This document shows positions 18,840-28,668 of a stretch of 64,000 bases of DNA, piece by piece (the first letter of the stretch is position 1; every line of letters begins with the position of its first letter). Both the position numbers and the translations under genes were made by a program. Below the pieces are notes generated by a model that searched no databases, was not told the DNA's origin, and worked only from the letters and a program-made list of their open reading frames with translations. Origin of the DNA: Gimesia fumaroli (GTDB lineage Bacteria > Planctomycetota > Planctomycetia > Planctomycetales > Planctomycetaceae); contig NZ_CP037452.1 of the NCBI RefSeq assembly GCF_007754425.1, positions 1,459,501-1,523,500 of the forward strand, written 5' to 3'.

Positions 18840-21800
18840 GAGTGACTCCCGGTTTCAAAAGTCGACAGCGATCTACCTGCAAAGCGATCTGTTTGATCAT
18901 TGTAGGTGTTTTCTGCTGCTTGAGCTTCAGAAGTCTCTCGGCTGCGGATAACAGCGTGGTGAATCTTTCTCCTTCATTGCGAATCAAAGAAATCACCGTT
19001 TCAGGTCGTGATCCATCTCAATGGCCTGAGGGGAATTGGTATCCTGTTCCTTTAAAGAAATATCAATCACTCAAAGCTGCCGCGCTGTTAAAAAAAAATA
19101 CTCCCCCGAATTCCTGGATTCAGGATGCTACTTATATAGCGACACTGAAAGGTGATCACCTGGTCGATGGTCGGCTGGACTATACTCTGCATTGCTCCCA
19201 AAATGAGCCAGGTTTTATTAATCTGTCAAAACTGAATCTGGCGATTCATGAATTGAAGTGGGGTAAGCAGGATGCAGTCTGGGGGCTAGCTCCAGATAGA
19301 CAAACATTGCTGCTTGTCGATCATTTTGGCGATTCTCTGAACGGGAAGTGGAGCTTAAAAGGCCGACGACTGCCTCAGCGAACGGAGTTTACTTTTCAGT
19401 TACCCGAAACTGTGGTCTCGCGTATTCAACTGAATGTACCTCGGGGAATGGTTCTGACTACATCAGCGGGCTATGTTTCAGGGCCATCCAAATCGGATCT
19501 GCGTGATTATGATTTATGGGAGATCGAACTCGGCGGGCAGTCCGAGTTTCAAGCCGTCATTTATCAGAGAGAGAAACAGAAACAGGCGCCGACACAAATT
19601 CTGTATCATCAATTTGCTCAGGTCGGCATCCGGGAAGATGGTTTAAGGCTTCGGGAAGACTTTCAGGTTGAAGTATTGAATCGCCCTATCCACAAACTGG
19701 AATTTCTAGCGCCCCCGGAATATGAAATTTATTCAGTGACTCTGGGAAATGATCTGGCTTTACCATTTGGGGTGAAACAGCAGAAAGGCCGGAATCTGAT
19801 CACAGTAGATCTCATTGATCCTCTAGTGGGAATCAGCCGTCCCTTAACGATTCGTGCACTGGCATCACCGTCTCTGGAGGGAGATGTGACCATCCCTCGA
19901 CTGAAATTAAAACAGGCCCATTTTCTGGGCGGGACGGTACATCTTGATATATCCTCACCATTACAGACACATGCGATCAATTCAACCGATTTGCGACAGA
20001 CAGGAGTGCTGATTCAAGAAGAGCAGGGAGAGTCATACGACTTCAAGCAATATACTCCTGATGCACGCTTGCAGTATCGCCTGGCTTTACCAGATTTAAA
20101 CCTTTCCGCCAGAGTACATAGTTTGATTCAGGTCGAAGATAAAGTCTGGAATTTAAGATCACGGATTCATTGGGCTTCGGCTGCAGGAACGACCTATCGC
20201 CTGGAAGCAATGATTCCAGCAGGTTGGGAAATTACTCAGGTCAACAGTCTGACTGCTAAGAATAATTCTGGTGATCTGGTCTGGGATGTAGAGCAGAGTG
20301 GTCGACAACAGAAGTTAAGTGCCCGACTTCCAATTTCAGTTTCTCCCGAGACTCCCTACTCACTTGAGATCCAGGCCAAGCGACTGGTTCCTGTCTTAAA
20401 ACGGTCGATCGACTTGTTTGGTGTCAGACCATTGGGGTGTGACAATGTTGATCGAATTTTAGAATTAACAGCGAGTTCAGATGTCGGCTTGCTGTTTGAG
20501 CCTGATAAAGAAGTCGATGAAATTACAGCCAGCGAACTTCCGAAAAACTGGAATTATCCAGTTGTCGATTCAGTTGGCACGGGTTCAAATCTGTCACGTT
20601 ATTTTCACCTTTCCCCGTATTCTGGTTCGAGATGGGGGGCGATCAATTTATCTAAAATGGAACAGACACTTCAGGTCACTGCCAGCACATTTATCGCGAT
20701 CAACGATGACCTGATCCAGGAAAATTATATTTTGAATGGTGTGCCTGTCAGAGGGGCGATTCAACGTGTGCTCGTCTATCTCTTACAAGCGGGGGAACCG
20801 GTGGAGTGGACGCTGCCTACCGAAAGCAGTGTACAGTCAAAACTGACCAGTCGAAAACTGCCGGCTTCAGAACATCAGAAGTGGCAGCTTCCTCAATCGG
20901 GCGAACTATGGGAATTATCCTTTGAGGCACCGATTTTTAGTGAAATTGAAATTCGTGGAGAGCGTAGTCGACCCTTCCGAAAAAATTTCAGAGCTTCGTT
21001 GGTTTATGCACCTCAGGCAAAGCCATTTCGCGGAGTGGTACGTGTTTTAAATTCAGATGAATTGAATTTACGTATCAAGACAGACGGCTTGTCCGCAATG
21101 TCTGATTCTACAAGCAGCACACGATTGAAACGCAGTCAGCGAAACTATAAATGGGATTACGACGGTCCTTCTGTCTCATTAACAATTACACGCGCGGCCG
21201 ATTTATCTGGCGCTGGTTTAGAACAAGGCACAGCAACGATTGTTGTTGATACAAAGTTCGGTCACGGAAATGGAGAGCCTGATGTGCATCAGGCAACAAT
21301 AGACCTCGATTTATCAAAAACATTCGATGATAAAGTTTTGTTTCATTTTCCGTCTGATGTCAAACTGATTTCAACAGCCGTCAATCAGCAACGCGTCACT
21401 CCGATTGAAGCAGAAAACCATTTTCTAGTTCCTCTCTTCGATCAGTTGGATTCGTATCGAATTACGATACAGTATCAGACTTCGTCGGCAACTGATGGGC
21501 TGAGTGCGACACGCCAGATCCCGTTTCCTCAAATCAATCAACGAGTCTTGGAAACAGACTGGAATTTTACACTACCGGAAGGAATCAGACTCTTAAGTGG
21601 TCCTGATGATATGGTGCTGCAGCAGGCGATTTCTGAGGGATCACTGACTCGCAGATTCTTCGGTGTACTGGGGAAAGACCAGGGGCCTGCTGAAAGTACC
21701 GAGTCTCGCTGGAATGCAATCGTATTATTTCCGCTGAAGTATGGTATTCTGAAAACATCTAATACAGATCAGGCAAAGATTATCTCCTGGATTGTGTTAC

Positions 21801-24800
21801 TGTTAACAATTCTTGTTGGACTGCTTTTGAGAATATTCAGTGTCGCGAATCGTGATAAGCTCTGTATTATGCTGGCGTTGAGCTCACTTGCTCTGGCCTG
21901 GATATTCCCCTTGCCATTAGCACAAATTGCTGGCAGTTGTTTTACCGGCATTTTGATTGTCATGTTAATTCCCCGCCGGTTCCTGCGGCAGGAAACAAAA
22001 ATACAAATCGAGGATCAAAGTACAAAAGCGTATCAGCAGCCGACTTCTTCTATCTACTCAGCAGCCCATATGATCATGATTGGATTTCTGGGCACTTCAG
22101 CGGCTGCCGGCTATGCACAAAATTCACCCGTGCCGGTTTTAGCTCCTGCTGTAACTCAGTCAATAAAGATGAGGACGGAAACAGTTCTTCTGCCGGACTC
22201 CTCAGGTTCGCCAGAAGAATCGTTTGCCTATCTCACACCTGAGTTGCTTCAGCAATTAGAATTACTGACAGCTCCCAAACAGCAGCCTGAATATCTGATT
22301 TCTTCAGCTCGCTATGACGCTGAGATTCAAGAGAATCAATTACTGACGGTGAAGGCCAGCTTTCAAGTAAAAGTTCCGGTTGAGAAAGGCTTCGCTACGA
22401 TTCAACTTCCTGTCGTTGGCGGAAATCTGAGTGGCCCGGATTCCTGTCGGGTTGATGGCGAGATCGTTCCTGTTTTATTGGGTTCAGACGGGAAAAGTAT
22501 TCAAGTAAATGTGAAGAATGATCAATCACGAGAGTCAAAAGTGGCTTCCAATAGGGAGGGGCCAGTTGAAGCGAAAAAACCAGTCTTCCCATTTTCTTAC
22601 CAGGATCATCGGATAGAACTGACTTTACATCCAGCGGTGAAATTCAGTGCTACCAGTGGACAATTTGAATTAGGGATTCCTCCTGTCGCAATCAATCAAT
22701 TTACCTTTCAATGCAATGATCCCATTTATTATGTTGAACTTACCGAAACGACTGGCGTTTCCCGATATCAACTGGAAGGAAAGAAACGGTTTTCTTCTTT
22801 TCTCAAAGAGAATTCTGAGCTCAAGGTTAAGTGGCTGATGAGCCAGAACTCGGAGTCTACTCCCCTGAACCTGGAAGCAACAGTCTTAACCAATGCTGAA
22901 GTATCTCCTTCGTTGATTCGTATGGAAGTTCAGGTGAAATACTCAGTCCTGAGTGGGAAGGTCGATTATCTGTCTTGGGAAATTCCTGCAGGAACAATCT
23001 TGCGGAGCGTGAAGTCAGCGGGAATCACAGTGGTGCCTGCTTTGCGTCCGGCTGAGAGTGGGGGGACTGAAGAGTTGCTGTTGGAATTGTCGGAATCGAA
23101 AACCGGTGATTTCATCATTGATGCCACTTTCGATTTACCTGCAAACGATCCACTGACAGAAGTCAAAATATTCCCAATCGATATCAGTTCCGGAAAGCAG
23201 AATCCACAAGCTGCCGCGATTAAAGTTGTTTCACATCAAATTGGAGTGCGCTCTGGTCCTGAGTTCGAAATTGAACAGGCAGAAGCACTTTCTGAAGGTA
23301 TTCTATCGGTATCGTCAAAGACCTCTGGGAAACCCATCGACGACAGTATCTTGAAGTCGTCTGTCCTGTTGTTTCAAGTCAATCAGCCGGCTCCCATTTC
23401 GCTGGTTCTCAAATCCAAAAATCCAGAACGAAAAGCACGGGTGAATCAGACTGTTGTCGTGAATCGAAAGAATATCGATTGGACTTTTGCTGCGGAATTG
23501 CGAATCAGTCAGGCTCCTGCATTTCGCCATACGATTATTGTTCCGCAAGGTCTTCGAATTGAATCACTGTCCGTCAAAGAAGAAGATGTAGAACGGCTCG
23601 CACACTGGCATCGCAAAGGAAATCTAATTACGCTATTTCTGAAAAATAAAACTTCAGGATTGCAGGATCTGACGCTAAAGGGGTGGCTACCAATTCGGAA
23701 ATTGGGACGCCTGGAAATTCCAGGCATTCAATTGCAGGGCGTTAAAATTGAAGAGTCTCTATTAAGTTTATACAAAAAGCCACAACTCGATGTGCAGTTG
23801 ACGTTGTCTCATTTTCGTCCAATTCAAGAGAGTTCCACACAGCCCGCGATTGCAGAGCATCTCATCTTTGTTGGTCGTTTTCAGGAAGTTGATTCCACCG
23901 AACAGCCCATTTCATTGTTGGTCAAATTGCAAAAATCGACGATCGCCGTTGATACGCTCACGATTATCGACTCTGTAGAGGACCAGCAGATTGAGGTGAC
24001 GCAATCATTGCGTTTCTCCTTACCGGCTGCTGATAACAAACAACTGAATTTACTGATTCCGGCAGAGTATGGGAATGAGTTTTCGGTTGATGGGATGCCC
24101 TTTGAAATTCAGGATAAAATGCCTGATGGATTACAGAGGGTCGAGCTGCAACCAATGACTTCCACTGCGAAAGACAATACAGTCACTGTCAGGACTAAGG
24201 TCTTGAAGCCTGCCAGTGAACTGGTTATCTCGCCGGTAACTCTCGAAAATTCTCACATTCAAAATAATTATCTTCTACTTTCAACAACTCAGCAATTTCA
24301 GTTAACAGACAAAAAAACGAAAGAAACCCTTTTACCAGATAAGATTCCAACCTGGGTTCAGGCTCGTTGCGATGCGTCTTCCAATATTGACTGCAGTCGT
24401 GTCTATACGGCTTCGCAATTACCTTGGAAACTGAGTATGGTCTCCAGGAGGGCAGACGTAGCGAACCAGGAGTTTATTCCCTATTTGGAAACCGAAATTA
24501 TTTTAAGCGATCAGGGAACCATACACGGTTTGACCCAGATCAAGCTGTTTAATCAAAACAGCCGTGTGTTAAATTTGGATTGGCCTGAAAAATTAAAGCT
24601 GATGGCAGTTTTGATCAACGGTGAGAGTGATAGTTCTCTCAAACCAGAAACAGCAATACTTGCAATTCCTTTAAATGCGGGCTCCCAGATTGAAGAGATT
24701 ACTTTATTCTGGGAATCTTATCAAATTGACCATCAGTTTTTCCTGGAGAAAGCCCGGTTGCAGATTCCACAGCCGACGAATTTTTTGTTTGATAAAAATC

Positions 24801-25525
24801 TGATCAAAATTATTGCTTCAGATAGCCACCGAACATTCCTTTCCAATTCCGTGACCCCGTTTACCTACTTCGCAGATAAGCTGGAGGAACAACTCAAAAT
24901 TGCTGAGCTTGAACTTGAGTTGGAAGAAGAGAATCAACTTTCACGTGCTACCTGGAAAACCATTGCAAGCGAATTTGCACAACTCGAAAGAATTATGGAG
25001 GAACCGGTTGATAAAGGCCAGAATACCAGCGATGAATTGAATCGATTCGATACATTGAAAGAACGTGTTTTCATCATAAAACAATACGTCAGTCCTATAG
25101 AAGCCGAAGATTCGGATCGGGGCACACTCTCCTTCGCGCGGCGGTTTCAACAAAAATTGGGACCAGTGTCAGTCCAGAAAGTGCGTTATTATTCCGGATC
25201 GGAAGATTCAACATCTGATTCTGATGCTTTGCAAGCCTGGATTATTCCGAACTTATATCTGAACGTTGTGCTAGCAGGTTTTTGTTTACTGATTCTGCTT
25301 CCGATTCTTGGCAGATGCGTACAATCCCGTTCTGCTGATTGGTTGAATACTCAACCTGCTATCGGATTATTATCGCTGGGTATCCTCTGGATATTGTTTT
25401 TATCGCCTCAATCTCTGGGACTGGTATTCATTGCACTGGCTATTATGGTTGAGTTCAAAAACAGGCAACCCGATTCTGAAAGTGCAAACCCTCCGACAAC
25501 AAATACGCACAGCGCGGTTGAGTAA
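18836..25525 (+). CDS. Giant 2229-residue protein, fused module copies B and C (unknown function)
   Basis: A signal peptide at the N-terminus is followed by a ~950-residue beta-rich region. Membrane segments lie at about residues 982-1045, and an internal signal-peptide-like stretch begins at Met1079 (MIMIGFLGTSAAAGYAQ). A second ~1050-residue beta-rich region follows, with final membrane segments near 2140-2210. The second half begins YLTPELLQQLELL...PEYLISSARYDAEIQENQLLTVKASF, matching in layout the openings of the first half (WYPVPLKKYQSLKAAALL...WIQDATYIATLKGDHLVDGRLDYT) and of the upstream gene. This indicates fusion of two once-separate genes, each with signal, beta domain and membrane anchor. 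No catalytic motif was recognised. Confidence 0.75.
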   Translation: MRVTPGFKSRQRSTCKAICLIIVGVFCCLSFRSLSAADNSVVNLSPSLRIKEITVSGRDPSQWPEGNWYPVPLKKYQSLKAAALLKKNTPPNSWIQDATYIATLKGDHLVDGRLDYTLHCSQNEPGFINLSKLNLAIHELKWGKQDAVWGLAPDRQTLLLVDHFGDSLNGKWSLKGRRLPQRTEFTFQLPETVVSRIQLNVPRGMVLTTSAGYVSGPSKSDLRDYDLWEIELGGQSEFQAVIYQREKQKQAPTQILYHQFAQVGIREDGLRLREDFQVEVLNRPIHKLEFLAPPEYEIYSVTLGNDLALPFGVKQQKGRNLITVDLIDPLVGISRPLTIRALASPSLEGDVTIPRLKLKQAHFLGGTVHLDISSPLQTHAINSTDLRQTGVLIQEEQGESYDFKQYTPDARLQYRLALPDLNLSARVHSLIQVEDKVWNLRSRIHWASAAGTTYRLEAMIPAGWEITQVNSLTAKNNSGDLVWDVEQSGRQQKLSARLPISVSPETPYSLEIQAKRLVPVLKRSIDLFGVRPLGCDNVDRILELTASSDVGLLFEPDKEVDEITASELPKNWNYPVVDSVGTGSNLSRYFHLSPYSGSRWGAINLSKMEQTLQVTASTFIAINDDLIQENYILNGVPVRGAIQRVLVYLLQAGEPVEWTLPTESSVQSKLTSRKLPASEHQKWQLPQSGELWELSFEAPIFSEIEIRGERSRPFRKNFRASLVYAPQAKPFRGVVRVLNSDELNLRIKTDGLSAMSDSTSSTRLKRSQRNYKWDYDGPSVSLTITRAADLSGAGLEQGTATIVVDTKFGHGNGEPDVHQATIDLDLSKTFDDKVLFHFPSDVKLISTAVNQQRVTPIEAENHFLVPLFDQLDSYRITIQYQTSSATDGLSATRQIPFPQINQRVLETDWNFTLPEGIRLLSGPDDMVLQQAISEGSLTRRFFGVLGKDQGPAESTESRWNAIVLFPLKYGILKTSNTDQAKIISWIVLLLTILVGLLLRIFSVANRDKLCIMLALSSLALAWIFPLPLAQIAGSCFTGILIVMLIPRRFLRQETKIQIEDQSTKAYQQPTSSIYSAAHMIMIGFLGTSAAAGYAQNSPVPVLAPAVTQSIKMRTETVLLPDSSGSPEESFAYLTPELLQQLELLTAPKQQPEYLISSARYDAEIQENQLLTVKASFQVKVPVEKGFATIQLPVVGGNLSGPDSCRVDGEIVPVLLGSDGKSIQVNVKNDQSRESKVASNREGPVEAKKPVFPFSYQDHRIELTLHPAVKFSATSGQFELGIPPVAINQFTFQCNDPIYYVELTETTGVSRYQLEGKKRFSSFLKENSELKVKWLMSQNSESTPLNLEATVLTNAEVSPSLIRMEVQVKYSVLSGKVDYLSWEIPAGTILRSVKSAGITVVPALRPAESGGTEELLLELSESKTGDFIIDATFDLPANDPLTEVKIFPIDISSGKQNPQAAAIKVVSHQIGVRSGPEFEIEQAEALSEGILSVSSKTSGKPIDDSILKSSVLLFQVNQPAPISLVLKSKNPERKARVNQTVVVNRKNIDWTFAAELRISQAPAFRHTIIVPQGLRIESLSVKEEDVERLAHWHRKGNLITLFLKNKTSGLQDLTLKGWLPIRKLGRLEIPGIQLQGVKIEESLLSLYKKPQLDVQLTLSHFRPIQESSTQPAIAEHLIFVGRFQEVDSTEQPISLLVKLQKSTIAVDTLTIIDSVEDQQIEVTQSLRFSLPAADNKQLNLLIPAEYGNEFSVDGMPFEIQDKMPDGLQRVELQPMTSTAKDNTVTVRTKVLKPASELVISPVTLENSHIQNNYLLLSTTQQFQLTDKKTKETLLPDKIPTWVQARCDASSNIDCSRVYTASQLPWKLSMVSRRADVANQEFIPYLETEIILSDQGTIHGLTQIKLFNQNSRVLNLDWPEKLKLMAVLINGESDSSLKPETAILAIPLNAGSQIEEITLFWESYQIDHQFFLEKARLQIPQPTNFLFDKNLIKIIASDSHRTFLSNSVTPFTYFADKLEEQLKIAELELELEEENQLSRATWKTIASEFAQLERIMEEPVDKGQNTSDELNRFDTLKERVFIIKQYVSPIEAEDSDRGTLSFARRFQQKLGPVSVQKVRYYSGSEDSTSDSDALQAWIIPNLYLNVVLAGFCLLILLPILGRCVQSRSADWLNTQPAIGLLSLGILWILFLSPQSLGLVFIALAIMVEFKNRQPDSESANPPTTNTHSAVE

Positions 25526-25580
25526 TCCACGTGTCTCAATCAAAATATCAGTGACGTCAAAAACCGATGAGCCGAAGGAA

Positions 25581-27575
25581 TTAAATTCGGTCGAGGCTAT
25601 CTGCCCAGCGGCCGACCTCTTCTAAATTTGGCTGTTTCAGATATTGCCCGGCTTGTCTATCGTCCTTGAGAAGCTGGAAGACTGTCGGGTAATTCATTTT
25701 ACGAATGGCCTCGATTCGCGGCTGTAATAACTGGTTCAGTGGATTATTGGCATTCAGAACAAAGTACAGGCTGAGTGGGAAATCGGGGTCTGTCTCAGGT
25801 GGCCTGTCTTGCAGGGATGCATCAGAAACTGCGACGCCACGAAACAGATCTCGGTATTTAAAAGCAAGATGAAACACAAACTCAGCACCGTTTGAATGGC
25901 TCACGAGAAAGATGCGTTTGTCATCAATGGCATAGCGTGATTTCATTGATTCAATGACTTCTTTAACAAATTCCGCTTCATCCTGATTCCAGCGAATGAC
26001 ATCTTGTGCTGCAGGTCCCACGATAATAATGCCACGTTGTTCACAGATACTTTTCCATTCTTTAAAAATCGTGGATTCCATTGTGTTCCCTGGAGGATGA
26101 ATCCAGACCATCAGACCAAACTCATAATTGGGATCATAATTTTCCGGAACATAAGCCCAGAAGCTCTGCTCATTGCCGGGAAGCTGGTCTTTAAAGTGTC
26201 CGACTTTAATGTTTTGTTTCTTGTTCTCTTCAGCCGTTCGGGAGGGTCGCGCCTGGGTTGGTAAAGAAGATTCTACTGTGTTAGGCGTTGTCTGTAATTT
26301 GACGTTAAGGGCCAGTGGTTTCTGATCTCGGGATACCTGCAGTGTGGCAGTTTCGCCGGGACGCAGATGGTTGACCATTGATGCCAGCGCTTCTGCGGAT
26401 GCCACTTTTTGTTTGTTGAACTCCAGTATCTGGTCCTTGGGTTTCAGACCTGCTTCCGCTGCTGCAGAATTGGAAAAGACAAACCGTACGCCTACTCCCT
26501 GGCCGTTTTCTGTTTTTGATTCACGTTGTGGCAGAATCCCCAGAAAACCTGATTCAAAAGGAACCAGTTTTTCATCCAGGGTGGCTTTAAACGTGAGAGG
26601 CTTCTGGACTCCTTCTCTGGTTACAGTCAGGCTGACAGATTCACCAGCGTACTTGCTCATCAGTACCTGCTTGACCTGAGAATGCATACTCACTGGTTTG
26701 CCATCCAATTTGGTCAGAGTATCTCCTGTTTTGAGCCCAGCGACTTGAGCCGGGCTTCCATAGCGTACTCGATCCAGTTTCATATTGGTTGATAAATCTC
26801 CTTTTCCAGTCATTGTGATACCTAACAACCCCGGATGGAGATCTTTGCCAGTATTCAGGCGAGGAATAATATTCAATACGTCGTACATGGGAATCGCAAA
26901 ACCAATTCCTGAGTCATACCATTCCACACCGGCGGTTTCCCCTGTAGCACCCGGAGAAAGTGGGACCAGAATTCCCATCAGGCGGCCGTTAATATCTACC
27001 AGGGGACCACCATAATTGATAGGGGAAATCTTAGCATCTGTTTGAATGGCTTTTCCCCAGATTCTCCCCAGGGCACTGACAATTCCGACGGAAATACTGG
27101 GCTGATCCAGATCGAACGTTCGTCCCAGTGCAATAGACCACATTCCGACCTGAAGTTCATTCTCCGGCACGGCTAATGGCACAGGCAGGTTTTGTGCGTC
27201 AATTTTTAACAGGGTTAACATCTTCAAATGATCGGTGGCAACAACCTGTGCCGGAAAACGACGTCCATCAGGTAATGTCACCAGGATAGAGGATGGCTTG
27301 CCAATGAAATTAAATGCGCTGGAAATGATCAAACCATCGCGACTGACGATCACGCCTGAGGTTGGTCCGGTACCAGTTAAGATTTTTCCAACTCGTTCCT
27401 GACCACCCACAGTTTCAATTCTGACAATGGATGGATTTACAAAAGCAGCAGCCTGTTTGAAAGCGCGTTCTTCCAGTGACTCCAGATCAGAGGCTGGTGG
27501 CTGAGCCTGCGCAACAGAAATGCCAGTCAGGCACAACGCAATAATAAGAATGTAGATGTTTCGAATGTATGTCAT
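25581..27575 (-). CDS. HtrA-like pseudoprotease with PDZ domains fused to an alpha/beta hydrolase
   Basis: A 664-residue secreted protein (signal peptide residues 1-24). Residues ~40-235 are a trypsin/HtrA fold, but all three catalytic positions are changed relative to the intact HtrA encoded at 28669: His to Phe88, Asp to Met119, Ser to Tyr188 (ISPINYGGPL instead of NPGNSGGPL). Two PDZ domains follow (about 245-325 and 335-425). The last ~200 residues resemble an esterase/peptidase-type alpha/beta hydrolase: YVPENYDPNYEFGLMVWIHPPGN, then LVSHSNGAEF with probable nucleophile Ser561, though the usual first Gly of GxSxG is Ser. It is the last gene of the operon, 20 bases after its upstream neighbour, and converges on the giant genes. 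Confidence 0.8.
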   Translation of the reverse strand: MTYIRNIYILIIALCLTGISVAQAQPPASDLESLEERAFKQAAAFVNPSIVRIETVGGQERVGKILTGTGPTSGVIVSRDGLIISSAFNFIGKPSSILVTLPDGRRFPAQVVATDHLKMLTLLKIDAQNLPVPLAVPENELQVGMWSIALGRTFDLDQPSISVGIVSALGRIWGKAIQTDAKISPINYGGPLVDINGRLMGILVPLSPGATGETAGVEWYDSGIGFAIPMYDVLNIIPRLNTGKDLHPGLLGITMTGKGDLSTNMKLDRVRYGSPAQVAGLKTGDTLTKLDGKPVSMHSQVKQVLMSKYAGESVSLTVTREGVQKPLTFKATLDEKLVPFESGFLGILPQRESKTENGQGVGVRFVFSNSAAAEAGLKPKDQILEFNKQKVASAEALASMVNHLRPGETATLQVSRDQKPLALNVKLQTTPNTVESSLPTQARPSRTAEENKKQNIKVGHFKDQLPGNEQSFWAYVPENYDPNYEFGLMVWIHPPGNTMESTIFKEWKSICEQRGIIIVGPAAQDVIRWNQDEAEFVKEVIESMKSRYAIDDKRIFLVSHSNGAEFVFHLAFKYRDLFRGVAVSDASLQDRPPETDPDFPLSLYFVLNANNPLNQLLQPRIEAIRKMNYPTVFQLLKDDRQAGQYLKQPNLEEVGRWADSLDRI

Positions 27576-27595
27576 AATCGTCAGGCTATGAAAGG

Positions 27596-28639
27596 TTATT
27601 TCTTTTCGGGAGGGACCTGGAATTCCACGGACACCAGCTGATTGTTCCGGCGTACCACCAGACGCAGCAAGTCGCCGGTCTCAAGTTTTCCAAGTTCTGT
27701 TTTGAGAGTCTTACAGGATTTAATCAGTTCATCGTTAACAAACACAACCAAGTCATCCGGTTGGAGGCCCGCTTGGGCAACTAAAGAACCGGGTAGTACA
27801 TTGTCGATATATGCGGGAGTTCGATACAGGACGTCCGGTACCATGACCAGACCAAAATCAACGGGACGATAGCGTTCTGGAGCTGTTTTTGGCTCTTTTT
27901 TCTCTTCACTGGAATCGAACTTACCAGTGATAATCTGTTCGATGCTTTTACTGAGCACATCAATCGGCAGGGAATAGTTAACCCAGGTATTGGTTTTCGC
28001 GTTACGGACCTGTTTTCCGATCATGCCCAGGAGCTTGCCGTCGTAGGTCAAAATGGCTCCACCGGCGGCACCCGGATTATTCGTAATCGCATCGACAACA
28101 TACACGTCACCCGAGTAGGAAAGCTCAAAGGCACCCCGTCTCCGCGGTAAATCGGTTCGCGCTTCAATCACGCCATGCAGGACAGAAACTGGTTCATCCC
28201 CTGTCGCGACCCGAAACATGTTGCTGAAGCCCAGGATCCGGGTCCCGGGACCTGCGACGGTTTTTTCTCGATAATCAAAATACGGAAGATCAAGTTTACG
28301 TTCTGATTTTAATTTAATAATGGCCAGATCCAGATGTGGTTCTGCTCCCAGAACTTCTGCTTCAAATTTTCGTCCATCGTGCAGTACCACAGATAAACGA
28401 TCCGTATCTAGAACCGGACTCCAGATTGTGGCGATGTGCCCTTCGGGTGAGACGAGAAAGCCCGTGCTGTAACCATACAGATTTTTCACACCACCCGCAC
28501 CAAAGATCTTAACCAGACGAGGCAGGGCATACTTGATCGTTGACTGTGACGAGGCCTGCGCGGTCAAAGGGGCCGACAATACGGAACCGATCAGGCACAA
28601 ACAAACGAAAACGGATTTTACGGTATATTGCTTAATCAC
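27596..28639 (-). CDS. HtrA-like pseudoprotease with one PDZ domain
   Basis: A 347-residue secreted protein (signal peptide residues 1-30) with a trypsin-like fold and a C-terminal PDZ domain (about 250-345). Aligned by eye to the intact HtrA next door, the catalytic His is Ser74 (SPEGHIATIWSPV), the Asp is kept (Asp104 in EPHLDLAIIKL), and the Ser is Ala192 (NPGAAGGAIL). It should therefore be proteolytically dead, perhaps serving as a substrate-binding or regulatory partner. GTG start. It lies 29 bases after the HtrA gene and 20 bases before the second pseudoprotease. Confidence 0.82.
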   Translation of the reverse strand: MIKQYTVKSVFVCLCLIGSVLSAPLTAQASSQSTIKYALPRLVKIFGAGGVKNLYGYSTGFLVSPEGHIATIWSPVLDTDRLSVVLHDGRKFEAEVLGAEPHLDLAIIKLKSERKLDLPYFDYREKTVAGPGTRILGFSNMFRVATGDEPVSVLHGVIEARTDLPRRRGAFELSYSGDVYVVDAITNNPGAAGGAILTYDGKLLGMIGKQVRNAKTNTWVNYSLPIDVLSKSIEQIITGKFDSSEEKKEPKTAPERYRPVDFGLVMVPDVLYRTPAYIDNVLPGSLVAQAGLQPDDLVVFVNDELIKSCKTLKTELGKLETGDLLRLVVRRNNQLVSVEFQVPPEKK

Positions 28640-28668
28640 TGAGGATCAACCTTCATCACAAATCGATG

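Noticed and set aside
25526..25580. Terminator between the giant gene and the pseudoprotease operon
   Set aside because: I looked for an inverted repeat with a T-tract in this 55-base gap and found none worth reporting.
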